Notes under the pieces: generated by a model
Told to the model about the DNA's origin: nothing
What the model saw: only the letters and a program-made list of their open reading frames with translations
The model's database searches: none
Origin: Bacteroidota bacterium
GTDB lineage: Bacteria > Bacteroidota > Bacteroidia > B-17B0 > Aurantibacillaceae
Direction of reading: 5' to 3'
Assembly (NCBI GenBank): GCA_013697245.1
Contig: JACCXH010000049.1
Coordinates: 62,001-126,000, forward strand
DNA length: 64,000 bases
Program-made: the position numbers and the translations under genes
In this document: piece after piece, positions 43,428 to 52,453 of the stretch
How positions within the stretch are numbered: position 1 is the first letter of the stretch
Layout: every line of letters begins with the position of its first letter

Positions 43428-45262
43428 AATGTCAAATTTGGTATTGTGAAATAAAATGTAGTTCCTTCATTTGGTAGCGATTCAAGCCAGATTTCTCCTT
43501 GGTGCAATTGAACTATTTTTTTGCAATTGGCTAAACCAATACCACTTCCTTCATATTCCGTTTTTCCGTGTAAACGCTGAAAGATGTCAAATATTTTTTC
43601 ATAGTGAATGGCTTCTATACCAATTCCATTATCTTTTACGGCAAACTGCCATTTGCCATTAATCTCTTCCGATAAGATGCTTATTTGGGGCTGTACACCG
43701 GCTTTTTGAAATTTAATAGCATTTGTTATGAGATTTTGAAACAATTGATGCATTTCTGTTTCGTAAATATTTAATACAGGCATTTCCGGTATTTCGATAA
43801 TAGTATTTGTTGATTTAATTAATGTTTCGTGATCGTCGAGCACTTCATTCAATAATTTTTTCATGTCAACGCTGGTTAATTTTCTATTATGACCTAATTG
43901 CGAAAATATCAATAATGAATTTATCAATAGACTCATTCGTTTAATAGCGTTATTTGCCGAGTGAATGTATTTGCCGGCATTTTCGTCAAGCAAGCTTAAA
44001 TACTGTTCTTCAAACAAACGCATGTAATTTGAAACTGTTCTTAAAGGTTGCTGAAGATCGTGTGAAGCAATAAAAGCAAATTGCTCTAATTCTTTGTTAA
44101 CCATATTCAACTCGGTTGCCCTTTTTTCTTTTTCTTCATTTTGAAAAGCTAATTCTACATTTGCGAGGATCAATTCTGCCGCACGTTTTCCTTTTTCATC
44201 GCTTTGAAAAGCGAGTTCTTTATTAGCAATCACCAATTCTGCCGCACGTTTTCCCTTTTCCTCATTCTGAAATATTAATTCTGTATTGGCAATCATAAGC
44301 TCATCCGAACGTTTTTCCTTTTCTCCGTTTTGATAAGCAAGCTCCGTATTCGCAATTCCTAATTCGGCAGCCCTTTTTTCTTTTTCGTTGTTTTGGTAAG
44401 CAAGTTCTTTGTTTGCAATAATAAGCTCTGCTGCACGTTTTCCTTTTTCCTCGTTCTGAAATACAAGCTCAGTATTGGCTATCATTAATTCGTCTGAGCG
44501 TTTCTCTTTTTCTTCATTCTGATATGCTAATTCAGTATTTGCAATTCCTAACTCAGCGGCTCTTTTTTCTTTTTCATCGTTTTGGTAAGCAAGCTCTGTA
44601 TTGGCAATAACCAATTCTGCCGCCCGTTTTCCTTTTTCTTCATTCTGAAATATCAGCTCGGTATTTGCAATCATTAATTCGTCTGAACGTTTTTCTTTTT
44701 CTTCATTTTGGTACGCCAATTCAGTATTGGCAATGCCTAATTCAGCGGCGCGTTTTTCTTTTTCTTTATTTTGATAAGCAAGTTCTGTATTTGCAATAAT
44801 TAATTCTGTAGCGCGTTTTTCTTTTTCGGCATTTTGGTAAGCCAGTTCTTTATTGGCGATGCTAAGCTCTGTTGCTCGTTTTTCTTTTTCCTCGCTTTCA
44901 AAAGCATGCTCTTTATTGGCGATTATTAATTCAGCCGCACGCTTTGCTTTTTCTTGATTTTGATATGCTAATTCAATATTGGCGATTATTAATTCAGCTG
45001 CCCGCTTACCTTTTTCTTCATTTTGGAATATTAATTCTTTATTGGCTATCAGTAACTCAGCCTCTCTTTTCACTTTTTCAACATTTTGAAATGCCAGTTC
45101 AATATTTGCAATTACAAGTTCTGCAGCACGTTTTACTTTTTCTTTGTATTCTAATGCCAGCTCTTCTTTAATAAGCTGATATTCTTCGGCATATTTTTCT
45201 ATACTCAAGTTTTCTTTTTTTCTGGAAGGTCCATAAGCGTAAACTTTATTTATATTAAGCAT
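43424..45262 (-). CDS. Cytosolic histidine kinase with 17x21-residue coiled-coil linker
   Basis: The product has about 612 residues from ATG 45262; a TTG at 45292 adds only ten residues. No TM or PAS domain. Residues about 41-397 are 17 consecutive 21-residue units (consensus EKEKRAAELIIANTELAYQNE) of heptad-pattern coiled coil, ending three residues before the phospho-acceptor His (H401, ASHDLQQPLR). The HisKA/HATPase domains have an N-box (NLITNAIKFQ), G1 (DNGIGI), F-box (IFQRLH) and G2 (GSGIGLANC). Input is not obvious: the long rod may assemble with a partner. It overlaps the response regulator downstream, and faces a divergent small-gene cluster. Confidence 0.9.
   Translation of the reverse strand: MLNINKVYAYGPSRKKENLSIEKYAEEYQLIKEELALEYKEKVKRAAELVIANIELAFQNVEKVKREAELLIANKELIFQNEEKGKRAAELIIANIELAYQNQEKAKRAAELIIANKEHAFESEEKEKRATELSIANKELAYQNAEKEKRATELIIANTELAYQNKEKEKRAAELGIANTELAYQNEEKEKRSDELMIANTELIFQNEEKGKRAAELVIANTELAYQNDEKEKRAAELGIANTELAYQNEEKEKRSDELMIANTELVFQNEEKGKRAAELIIANKELAYQNNEKEKRAAELGIANTELAYQNGEKEKRSDELMIANTELIFQNEEKGKRAAELVIANKELAFQSDEKGKRAAELILANVELAFQNEEKEKRATELNMVNKELEQFAFIASHDLQQPLRTVSNYMRLFEEQYLSLLDENAGKYIHSANNAIKRMSLLINSLLIFSQLGHNRKLTSVDMKKLLNEVLDDHETLIKSTNTIIEIPEMPVLNIYETEMHQLFQNLITNAIKFQKAGVQPQISILSEEINGKWQFAVKDNGIGIEAIHYEKIFDIFQRLHGKTEYEGSGIGLANCKKIVQLHQGEIWLESLPNEGTTFYFTIPNLTL
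44072..45142 (-). repeat. Tandem array of 17 units x 63 bp (21-residue repeat)
   Basis: There are exactly 17 units of 63 bp (1,071 bp) with no insertion or deletion. Units 7-15 (44198-44764) form an A-B-C trimer repeated three times: A contains AAELGIANTELAYQ, B SDELMIANTELIFQNE and C starts EKGKRAAEL. Protein identity is high but DNA differs at many third positions between units. Confidence 0.95.
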
Positions 45263-45618
45263 AATTGTTATAGATGTATCAGTAATATGCAAGCCAATAC
45301 AAAGTGATAAGAGTATATTTTTAGAAAATTAACCGGCTAAAGAACATTCCGGATTATATAACTCCTTAGATATTCTTCTAAAGATACACTTAATTCTAAC
45401 ATTTTACCTATGATTAAAATATAATTATAAATGCTTTTGTCCCATTATCCCATAAACAGCAAATTTGTACACAGTAAGTTTAGTAATACTTGTTGTAAGC
45501 GTCTGTTTGGGTTTGGTATGATTTTAGCAGCATTATATAAAATTCATTTTAATGTTTTCATCCATTGTATTTAAATACAGGGATCCTACATATAAAAAAA
45601 CAAAAAACAATAAAAATT
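45263..45618. other. Divergent intergenic region with 14-bp palindrome
   Basis: Gene-free apart from a weak TTG-started extension of the downstream gene. It holds TGTATTTAAATACA (45566-45579), a perfect palindrome about 40 nt before the ATG at 45619, which could be a repressor site. I saw no consensus promoter of the TTTG-N19-TAnnTTTG type. Confidence 0.45.
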
Positions 45619-46002
45619 ATGACAACTGAAAAACAACTTGGTATCTGGATGGATCATTCAAACGCCCAATTAATTGAATTTGCTAATGATTCCTTTGAAA
45701 CAAAAACTATTTCGTCTGGTTTTACGCACAATGAAAAAGAACACAGTTTAAGTAAGAGCGAACATGTGATGCATAATAAAGAACAACATAAACACGCTGA
45801 GTATTACAAAAAACTTGGTGAAGAGATCAGGAATTATGGTGATGTGATTATTTTTGGCCCTACTAGTGCAAAAGCAGAACTATACAATACATTAAAAGAA
45901 GATCATAATTTCTCGAAGATAAAAATCCGTGTTCTACAGGCTGATAAAATGACCAATTACCAACAGCAAGCCTTTGTAAAGGATTATTTCTCGAAACAAT
46001 AA
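45619..46002 (+). CDS. Small cytosolic protein, possible eRF1-like fold
   Basis: The product has 127 residues from ATG 45619; a frame-extending TTG at 45565 crosses a palindrome and is rejected. It opens QLGIWMDHSNAQLIEF, has a His/Lys-rich middle (about 30-70), and ends in YGDVIIFGPTSAKAELYNTL with a polar helix after it. The 'GP..AK.EL...L' pattern recalls the C-terminal part of bacterial eRF1-like/host-attachment proteins, but this is weak. First of three same-strand genes (spacings 50 and 31 nt). Similar proteins occur beside stress genes in other Bacteroidota. Confidence 0.7.
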   Translation: MTTEKQLGIWMDHSNAQLIEFANDSFETKTISSGFTHNEKEHSLSKSEHVMHNKEQHKHAEYYKKLGEEIRNYGDVIIFGPTSAKAELYNTLKEDHNFSKIKIRVLQADKMTNYQQQAFVKDYFSKQ

Positions 46003-46052
46003 TTTATACATACTAAAATTTATAGAATTAATTAACACTTAAAACTTATATT

Positions 46053-46253
46053 ATGTCAAAAAAAACAGATTCAAAAGAGATTTTAAAGATGGAAAAAATG
46101 CAACTGCACAAAGAAATAACGGCATTAAAAGAAAATTTAGCCAGTTATAAGGTTGAAAGAAAAGCAAATTGGAAAACATTTAAAACTAAAACAGTTGATG
46201 ACATTAAGAAAGTGAAAAAATCGATCAATAAACTAAGTGCTTCAAAAAAGTAA
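46053..46253 (+). CDS. Small basic coiled-coil protein
   Basis: A 66-residue Lys-rich protein with a single predicted long helix (about 10-60) and heptad-like spacing (KMQLHKEITALKENLASYKVE). There is no signal peptide or known motif. It lies between the eRF1-like and DoxX genes. Its rise in charge and the A-rich start support a real small gene rather than noise. Confidence 0.6.
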   Translation: MSKKTDSKEILKMEKMQLHKEITALKENLASYKVERKANWKTFKTKTVDDIKKVKKSINKLSASKK

Positions 46254-46284
46254 AAAGTAGTTTCTTTAATTAATATAAACTGTT

Positions 46285-46728
46285 ATGGGTGATGGACTTG
46301 CTATGTGTTTCAACAATACGTCCGTTCTATTTTTGATACTTAGAGTAATACTTGGGATGCTTTTTTTCTTTCAGGGATACGATAAGGTATTTAAATTAAA
46401 AATAACAGGTGTAATTGATTTTTTTAAGAGTGATGTAAATCATCACAAAATTCCATCATTTGTATTAAGATCGTCTGCTTATGTAACTTCCTATATTGAA
46501 TTAATAGGCGGTGCACTATTAATTTTAGGTTTGTTTAATAATTACACGCTTTATTTATTGGGGTTTGATTTAGTTATTGTAGCCGGTGCGTTAAGCATAT
46601 TAAAGCCGATGTGGGATTTACAATTATTTTTTCCGCGCTTACTTATGTTAAGCATTTTACTTTATCTTCCTGCTGAAAATAATTTATTTTCTATCGACTA
46701 TTTAATACACTGCATATTGAGCCATTAA
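46285..46728 (+). CDS. DoxX-family membrane protein
   Basis: The 147-residue inner-membrane protein has four TM segments and the family pattern LRVILGMLFFFQGYDKVF, followed by SYIELIGGALLILGL. DoxX-like proteins are linked to quinone-dependent sulfur or redox chemistry in some organisms, but most are of unknown role. It ends 25 nt before the stop of the convergent CheB/CheR kinase. Confidence 0.85.
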   Translation: MGDGLAMCFNNTSVLFLILRVILGMLFFFQGYDKVFKLKITGVIDFFKSDVNHHKIPSFVLRSSAYVTSYIELIGGALLILGLFNNYTLYLLGFDLVIVAGALSILKPMWDLQLFFPRLLMLSILLYLPAENNLFSIDYLIHCILSH

Positions 46729-46752
46729 GATAGTAATTAAGCACTTTTATAG

Positions 46753-49700
46753 CTATTCAGCAGAGATATAAATATCAAATTTTGCACCTTTTTCTAATTC
46801 CCCTGTTGCGGTAATCATACCATTGTGGTTTTCTACAATTCGTTTGCATATGGCAAGGCCAATACCTGTTCCGCGATAGTCTTGGGCGCTATGTAGGCGT
46901 TGAAACACTTCAAAGATCCTGTCTTTGTACTGAGGATCAAAACCAATACCATTATCGTTTAATGTAATATGACAGTAAGTTTTTTTAGGTAATAAGTATT
47001 TGTTATTTAATTTATTTCCCTTTGCAATTACACTTTTGATAGTAATAATAGGGGTAACATCTTTTCTTGAAAATTTTAATGAGTTTCCAATAAGGTTATT
47101 CAAAAGTTGGCGAAATTGAAAAGGAATAACCTTAACAGTATCAAGATCGCATTTTATAACGCACTTTTTCTTATTTATAACATCCTCCAGGTCTTTTTCA
47201 ACTTCTTTTACTAATAAATTAAGATCCATCAGTTCAAAAACATGATCAGTTTTTTTTGTGCGTGAATAGGTAAGTAGATCTTCTATAAGGTTCTGCATGC
47301 GGTTTGCAGTAGCCATCATTCTTTGGAAATATCCTTTACCTGTATCTGATAGATTTTTTTCCTCTTCGTTCAAAATACATGTTGCAAAATTCTGGATCTT
47401 GCGTAAAGGCTCTTGCAGATCGTGACTGGAAATATAAGTAAATGAAGTAAGATCTTGGTTAGCGATACTTAATTCTGCTGCTCGTTTTTCTTTTTCATTG
47501 TTTTGGAAAGCCAGTTCGGTATTTGCTATGATTAATTCCGCAGCCCTGTTTTCTTTTTCATTGTTTTGGAAAGCCAACTCCGTATTAGCAACGATCAATT
47601 CTGCCGCTCGTTTTTCTTTTTCATTACCCTGAAATGTGAGTTCTATATTTGCAATACTTAATTCTGCCGCTCGTTTTTCTTTTTCGTTATTTTGAAAAGC
47701 CAGTGTATGGTTTGCGTTTTCGAGTTCGGTATTCTTGAGTTCTAATTGTTTTGTTCTCTCTCTTACCGAGTTCTCTAATCCCAATTTATCTTCCAGATGG
47801 ATGCGAATATCTTCTTCGTTCTTCCAGTCTGCTTTTCTTTGGCGAATGGCCCTCTCGGTAATATCTTTAATTGCAAGCAGTATTAATTTTTCGCGATGTG
47901 TTTTTTGAATAATACGACTGGCATTTAATAGCATTACTTTTTCGCCCAAGTCGGGAAAGGTTTGAGTAACTTCAAAATTAGCAAAGTGTGTATTTTTTAA
48001 GATCATATTATTTAGCAGGTCGTGAAGCTTAGGAATATTCCATTGTTTGTTGCCAAGATCAAATAGGTATGCGCCTTCAGTTTCTTCCTGTGTAACATGA
48101 AATTTTTTGTAGAAGGATTTATTTGCCGATTTTACTTTGAGGTTTCCATCTAACACTAGCATGGGTTCGTGTATAGTTGCAATTATTGTTTGCGAGTAAT
48201 CGTAAGATTCTTCTAACAACTGGTTTTGTTTTTTTAGTTCGCGATTGCTTGTTATAAGCTCATCGTTGGCAGCTTCAATTTCTTCTTTTGTACTTTCCAA
48301 TTCTTCGTTTAAGGTCTGAAACTCTTCATTGCTTGATACAATTTCTTCGTTGGCTGCTTGTAATTCTTCATAAGCAGTTTCGTGTGATTCGATGATGGAA
48401 TGTATCTCTACGCCTGCTGTGTTTAATTCCTCGGTCAATTTTTCTATCCTAAGATCTTTTTGTATTGAATTTTTCTTTGTTGTTTTAGCTGCTTTTTCAA
48501 CCTGCTGTTGTAAAGTAAAAATAACAAGCATTAAGGGTTCAGACCAATCTTGTTTTATTGGGCGTACTTCAAAAGAGATTTTTTGAAAGTTTGTGCCAAT
48601 TTTGATTTCAATATTCGGTTTATTTACCGGCTGCTTTGTTTTTATTACCTGTTGTATTGCATTCCTTAACTCAAAAGAAAATTCTGGACGGGTCATTTTC
48701 AGAATATTTAAGGTCGCTTTTCCAGGATGATGCGTAAGAAATAGGGAAGTGGAACCCCTAAATTGAAGAATATCCATATCCTTGTTAATTAAGGCACAAG
48801 CAGTCATATATCCTGCCAGAAGGATGGAGTCAATCATACCATCTAGCTTTGCAGCGTCAACAGGCTTTTTATTAGTTACTAATTTTATGTTTTTTTCCGG
48901 TATAGCAGATTTTGGAAAACGTGGGTTTAACTCAGGCACCTTTCGGATACCCATGTTTTTTTTACGCGAATAGATCTTGAGTTTTGGGTTTAGCTGTGAG
49001 AAAAGAGGCGACCCTGTTCCTACACTTTCAGATTTCCCAAGCATTAAATACCCTTTTTCGTTTAAAGCAAAATGAAGTGTTGCTAGTACTTTTTTCTGTG
49101 CTTCAGAGTCAAAATAGATCAAAAGATTGCGACAGCTTATAAGGTCCATTCTTGAAAAAGGCGGATCGCGTAAAATATTATGTGTAGTACCAAATACACA
49201 CATGTCCCGCAATGATGCTGTTATTCTATAATTGCCATTAGCTTTTGTGAAAAAATGTTCTAAACGAGATGGCGAAATTGATTTCAGATCACTTTTAGAA
49301 TATTCGCCAAGGCGTGCGCCTTTAATTGTTTGCTCGCTAAGATCAGTTGCAAAGATCTGTACCGGTATTTTAGTTTTTTCTTTTTCCTGAATTTCGGTAA
49401 TAAGCATGGCAATGGAATAAGCCTCCTGGCCGGTAGAGCAGGCGGGTACCCATATTCGTAAGCTTTCGTTTTTAGTTTTATCTTTAATTAATTTTGGTAA
49501 TATATTACTTTTTAAATAACGAAAGTTTTCTGCATCCCTGAAAAAGCTTGTTACATTTATTAAAAGATCCGTATATAATAACGCTACTTCTTTTGGGTTT
49601 TTCGCTAAAAATTTAGCATATTCTTTAACGGTTTTTATATTGTTCTTTTCAATCCTGCGATGAATTCGCCTTTTTATAGTTGTTAGTTTATAATGGCTAA

Positions 49701-50427
49701 AGTCCACATTATTGCTTTTATGTAAAATTTCAAAAATAGAATTCAGGTTCGGATCATTGTCATGGATCAGGTTCTCTCTTATTGGCTCGATAACATATTT
49801 TTCATCCCCGTTTTTACTTAAAAATAACAACTCTTTAGCCATTTCTTGAGGTGATAAAATGAAGTCAACCGCACCTTCGTTTATGGCAGAAGCCGGCATA
49901 CTATTATATTTGGCAGTATCATCTTGCGCAAAAGTTAAGCCCCCTGCTTTTTTAATTGCTTTTAATCCCTTTGTGCCATCGGTTGCGTTTCCTGAAAGAA
50001 TTATCCCAATTACATTTTTTTTATGTGTTTGGGCCAAAGAAGAGAACAGAACATCGATTGAAAAATTGGAAGAAACATTTTTTGGGCGAGGTATTAATTG
50101 TATATGTCCATCCGTTACCCGAATATCTTTGTTATGAGGAATAACGTAAACGTTATTTGGCCTCATTAATTCCATGTTCTCTATTTTCTGAACCTTCATC
50201 TTGGTTGACCTTGATAAAAGCGAGGTTAGCATACTTTTATGAGTACGCGTAAGATGTTGTACGTAAATGTATGCCATTCCTGTATCAGAGGGTAAATTTT
50301 TAAGTAAAGCAGATACAGCTTCAAGACCACCCGCAGAAGCACCAATGGCCACTATCGTAAACGAACTGACTTTATTTTTTTTTGGTGAGATTTTTTTTTC
50401 CTTTGTTGCAGTTGGTTTGACTTTCAT
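46753..50427 (-). CDS. CheB-CheR-PAS-histidine kinase hybrid protein
   Basis: The 1,224-residue protein begins with a CheB methylesterase domain (about 22-205; catalytic S31 in IGASAGG, H58, SGNATDG). A CheR methyltransferase domain follows (about 220-490; VPACSTGQEAYSIAML, FATDLSEQTI, FSRMDLISCRNLLIYFD), then a low-complexity coiled coil (about 650-755, 'EELQAANEEIVSSNEEFQTLNEELES'), PAS (about 760-875), four 21-residue repeats (915-998), and HisKA with H1002. HATPase N-box NNLIGNSLKF, G1 NDNGIGF and G2 GTGIGLAIC are intact. It has no receptor partner. Such hybrids act in envelope-independent signalling, probably not classic chemotaxis. It follows the RR gene on the same strand. Confidence 0.92.
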   Translation of the reverse strand: MKVKPTATKEKKISPKKNKVSSFTIVAIGASAGGLEAVSALLKNLPSDTGMAYIYVQHLTRTHKSMLTSLLSRSTKMKVQKIENMELMRPNNVYVIPHNKDIRVTDGHIQLIPRPKNVSSNFSIDVLFSSLAQTHKKNVIGIILSGNATDGTKGLKAIKKAGGLTFAQDDTAKYNSMPASAINEGAVDFILSPQEMAKELLFLSKNGDEKYVIEPIRENLIHDNDPNLNSIFEILHKSNNVDFSHYKLTTIKRRIHRRIEKNNIKTVKEYAKFLAKNPKEVALLYTDLLINVTSFFRDAENFRYLKSNILPKLIKDKTKNESLRIWVPACSTGQEAYSIAMLITEIQEKEKTKIPVQIFATDLSEQTIKGARLGEYSKSDLKSISPSRLEHFFTKANGNYRITASLRDMCVFGTTHNILRDPPFSRMDLISCRNLLIYFDSEAQKKVLATLHFALNEKGYLMLGKSESVGTGSPLFSQLNPKLKIYSRKKNMGIRKVPELNPRFPKSAIPEKNIKLVTNKKPVDAAKLDGMIDSILLAGYMTACALINKDMDILQFRGSTSLFLTHHPGKATLNILKMTRPEFSFELRNAIQQVIKTKQPVNKPNIEIKIGTNFQKISFEVRPIKQDWSEPLMLVIFTLQQQVEKAAKTTKKNSIQKDLRIEKLTEELNTAGVEIHSIIESHETAYEELQAANEEIVSSNEEFQTLNEELESTKEEIEAANDELITSNRELKKQNQLLEESYDYSQTIIATIHEPMLVLDGNLKVKSANKSFYKKFHVTQEETEGAYLFDLGNKQWNIPKLHDLLNNMILKNTHFANFEVTQTFPDLGEKVMLLNASRIIQKTHREKLILLAIKDITERAIRQRKADWKNEEDIRIHLEDKLGLENSVRERTKQLELKNTELENANHTLAFQNNEKEKRAAELSIANIELTFQGNEKEKRAAELIVANTELAFQNNEKENRAAELIIANTELAFQNNEKEKRAAELSIANQDLTSFTYISSHDLQEPLRKIQNFATCILNEEEKNLSDTGKGYFQRMMATANRMQNLIEDLLTYSRTKKTDHVFELMDLNLLVKEVEKDLEDVINKKKCVIKCDLDTVKVIPFQFRQLLNNLIGNSLKFSRKDVTPIITIKSVIAKGNKLNNKYLLPKKTYCHITLNDNGIGFDPQYKDRIFEVFQRLHSAQDYRGTGIGLAICKRIVENHNGMITATGELEKGAKFDIYISAE
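47434..47685 (-). repeat. Four tandem 63-bp units in the CheB/CheR kinase
   Basis: Four units of 21 residues (for example EKEKRAAELIVANTELAFQ) end exactly three residues before H1002. The distance is the same as in the other kinase of the window, and the unit sequence belongs to the same family as the 17-unit array at 44072-45142. Confidence 0.92.
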
Positions 50428-50460
50428 TTTTTTTTATAGGTTTTTGCAACTGATAATTTA

Positions 50461-50910
50461 TTAAAACGCAAGAAGGCTTAAGATAAATTTATTTCTTAGC
50501 GGACGCACAAATTGTTTTTCCTTTAGCATGGTTAGTACATTTAATAAGGTGGTTTCAAGCTCCGCCAGCCCACCTTTACGTATGTAAAAATGAGCCCCGG
50601 TTTTATAAAGTACATCTGCCACATCTTCATGCAGGGAAGTGGAATAAATGATTACAGGTAAATGTTTTAAAAGGTTGTTAGATTTTATTTCTTCAAGGCA
50701 TTCTAAGCCATTTTTACGCGGCATATTAAGGTCAAGAAAAAGCACATCGGGCAATTGTTTAGTGTTCTTAGAAAGATATTTCATTAATTCTGCCCCATCT
50801 TCAACAGTAATAAGCGCTGATGAAATTGGCAAAACCTTTAAAGCTTTATCAAAGAAAAAACGATCATCAACGTCATCGTCAGCTAATAATAAATTTAATT
50901 GTTCTGACAT
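50461..50910 (-). CDS. Rcp1-like response regulator
   Basis: The 149-residue stand-alone receiver has acidic pocket D11-D13, phospho-acceptor D60 (FLDLNMPRKNG), S/T in YSTS and K in YIRKGG. The form matches the Rcp1 family that is paired with cytosolic or phytochrome-like kinases. It lies 33 nt before the CheB/CheR kinase in the same direction and is probably its partner. Confidence 0.92.
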   Translation of the reverse strand: MSEQLNLLLADDDVDDRFFFDKALKVLPISSALITVEDGAELMKYLSKNTKQLPDVLFLDLNMPRKNGLECLEEIKSNNLLKHLPVIIYSTSLHEDVADVLYKTGAHFYIRKGGLAELETTLLNVLTMLKEKQFVRPLRNKFILSLLAF

Positions 50911-51099
50911 TTAAGATGAGTAATAAAATGTTTATTAGAGTAAGGTACGCTAATAAACCCGATAAACATCTTATTAATAAATTAAATTAATCGCTTCATC
51001 AATTCCCCAAAACGGGATGTTATAATTAGCATTAGTAAGCCCTTGCAAGAGATTAAATCGTATCAGGACATCAGTTCAATTAAATGAGTAGTTTAAGAA

Positions 51100-51573
51100 T
51101 TAACTAATATATCGTCTCAGTATCCAGGCTATAGTTTCGTGTTGCTCCATTAATCCTGTAAGCAGATCTGCCGTACCCGAATCTTTTGTTTTTTCGCTGC
51201 AATCATCTATACTTTTGCGTAATAGTACAATAACAATTTCATGATCCATTAATAATTCTTTTATCATCTCTTTAGATGTAGTGTATTTACCAGGGTGTTC
51301 TTTTACAGAAGAATATTTAATAAATTCAGTCATTGTACCAATTGTTGGTTCTCCCAGTTTTCCAATACGTTCAGCTATTTCATCTATCGCTTCTTCTAAT
51401 TGTTTATAATGGTTCTCAAATAGTTTATGTAGTTCCATAAAACTTTCGCCTGCCACGTTCCAATGAAATTTTCTTGTTTTAACGTAAAGAGCCATTTCAT
51501 TTGCTAATATGGTTGAAAGTAAAGTACTGCTTTTGTGCAGGTGTTTTTCTGTTATGCCGATCTTTGGTTTCAT
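51100..51573 (-). CDS. dps: Dps-family DNA-protection ferritin
   Basis: The 157-residue protein oxidises iron with H2O2 and mineralises it within a dodecamer. Compared with E. coli Dps, the ferroxidase ligands are H37, H49, E53 (Asp in E. coli), D64 and E68, in KFHWNVAG and KLFENHYKQLEEAIDEIAERI. There is no extended Lys-rich N-terminal tail, so direct DNA binding is doubtful. It stands alone next to signalling genes, which fits stress regulation. Confidence 0.95.
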   Translation of the reverse strand: MKPKIGITEKHLHKSSTLLSTILANEMALYVKTRKFHWNVAGESFMELHKLFENHYKQLEEAIDEIAERIGKLGEPTIGTMTEFIKYSSVKEHPGKYTTSKEMIKELLMDHEIVIVLLRKSIDDCSEKTKDSGTADLLTGLMEQHETIAWILRRYIS

Positions 51574-52453
51574 ATAGTTTATTTTTTAATTTTCTTTATT
51601 TAGCATACATGAGGTAAATAAATCACATCGTTTTTAATTATAGTAGATAGTTACAAAGCCCTTTACTGGCAACTAAACCATATGATACTAAATGTTCTTA
51701 TTTTTCAAGTATATTCTGTTAATATTAAGGGAATTTTATGCCACATAAAAATGTAGGTGTTTAACTATATTTATTTTTTTGTTTTAAATCAAAAACCCCC
51801 GCATTACCGGGGGTCTTGTTTCATCGTCTGTTCGTCTTTACCGGCATTACCCTGATTAAGCGCTAGTTTATTTTTTTGATCGCTCTATAAAATCTACTTT
51901 AAACAGATGATCTATAGAGTAGTGACATGAAATTTTTATGCCAATTATTTAATCATACAAAAAGTAAAACAGAGGAAATTATTACCCTATACATTATTTT
52001 AAATGTGGATTTTTTTTCGGGGAAATGCCGGTGTAATATCTATCGGTAACGGGTAGGAATGAAGAGAATGAAATGTCAGGTATTATTTTGGGTTTAGTTA
52101 TTTATATGAGGTATGTTTTTTTTTGGCTTACAAATACAGGTTAATGAATTTCAATAGGCAATATTTGCGATTTGAGTTATAAAAGATAATTTTTCCGCAT
52201 TGGTTTTATTTCTTGCAACGATAGAGAGCTGATATTCCTACAATTTCTTCTCCAAGATTGATTGTGGCTCAAAATAATAAAACCTTTCCATGAATTAATT
52301 TAACATCAAAATTACATGCCTGGTAGGTTAAAACGCTCTTAAATTCCATCTAAAATTCTGTTTACTCATTAAAACCCTAGTTTTAATAAGTCCGTTAGGA
52401 ATGAGTTGTTAAATGGGGTCGAATTTCTTAATTTCATAGCAAAATCCTACGCC
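51574..52453. other. Long gene-free stretch (about 880 nt)
   Basis: I see no open frame of note on either strand and no tRNA. It is AT-rich with T runs. The only clear structure is the hairpin-T run at 51795-51821. The last part must contain the promoter of the large type B T9SS gene, but no consensus element is clear. Confidence 0.5.
51795..51821 (+). terminator. Orphan hairpin terminator
   Basis: ACCCCCG / CGGGGGT, 7-bp GC-rich stem, six-nt loop, followed by CTTGTTT. No plus-strand gene lies upstream of it; the minus-strand dps gene starts on its other side. It could end a small RNA starting in 51574-51790. Confidence 0.6.

Noticed and set aside
44072-45142. CRISPR-like array of 63-bp repeats
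   Set aside because: The repeats are contiguous, have no spacers and are in-frame coding with silent substitutions; they encode a coiled coil.
45565-45618. N-terminal extension of the small gene from a TTG at 45565
   Set aside because: It would cover the palindrome, encodes an irregular stretch, and a good ATG with A-rich leader lies at 45619.
46753-50427. Chemotaxis system
   Set aside because: CheB and CheR domains exist in one hybrid protein, but there is no CheA, CheW or receptor nearby; CheB-CheR-PAS-kinase fusions are usually non-chemotactic.
52016-52060. Further copy of the GGGTA promoter motif (ACGGGTAGG...)
   Set aside because: No CGAC box occurs at 14-15 nt downstream.
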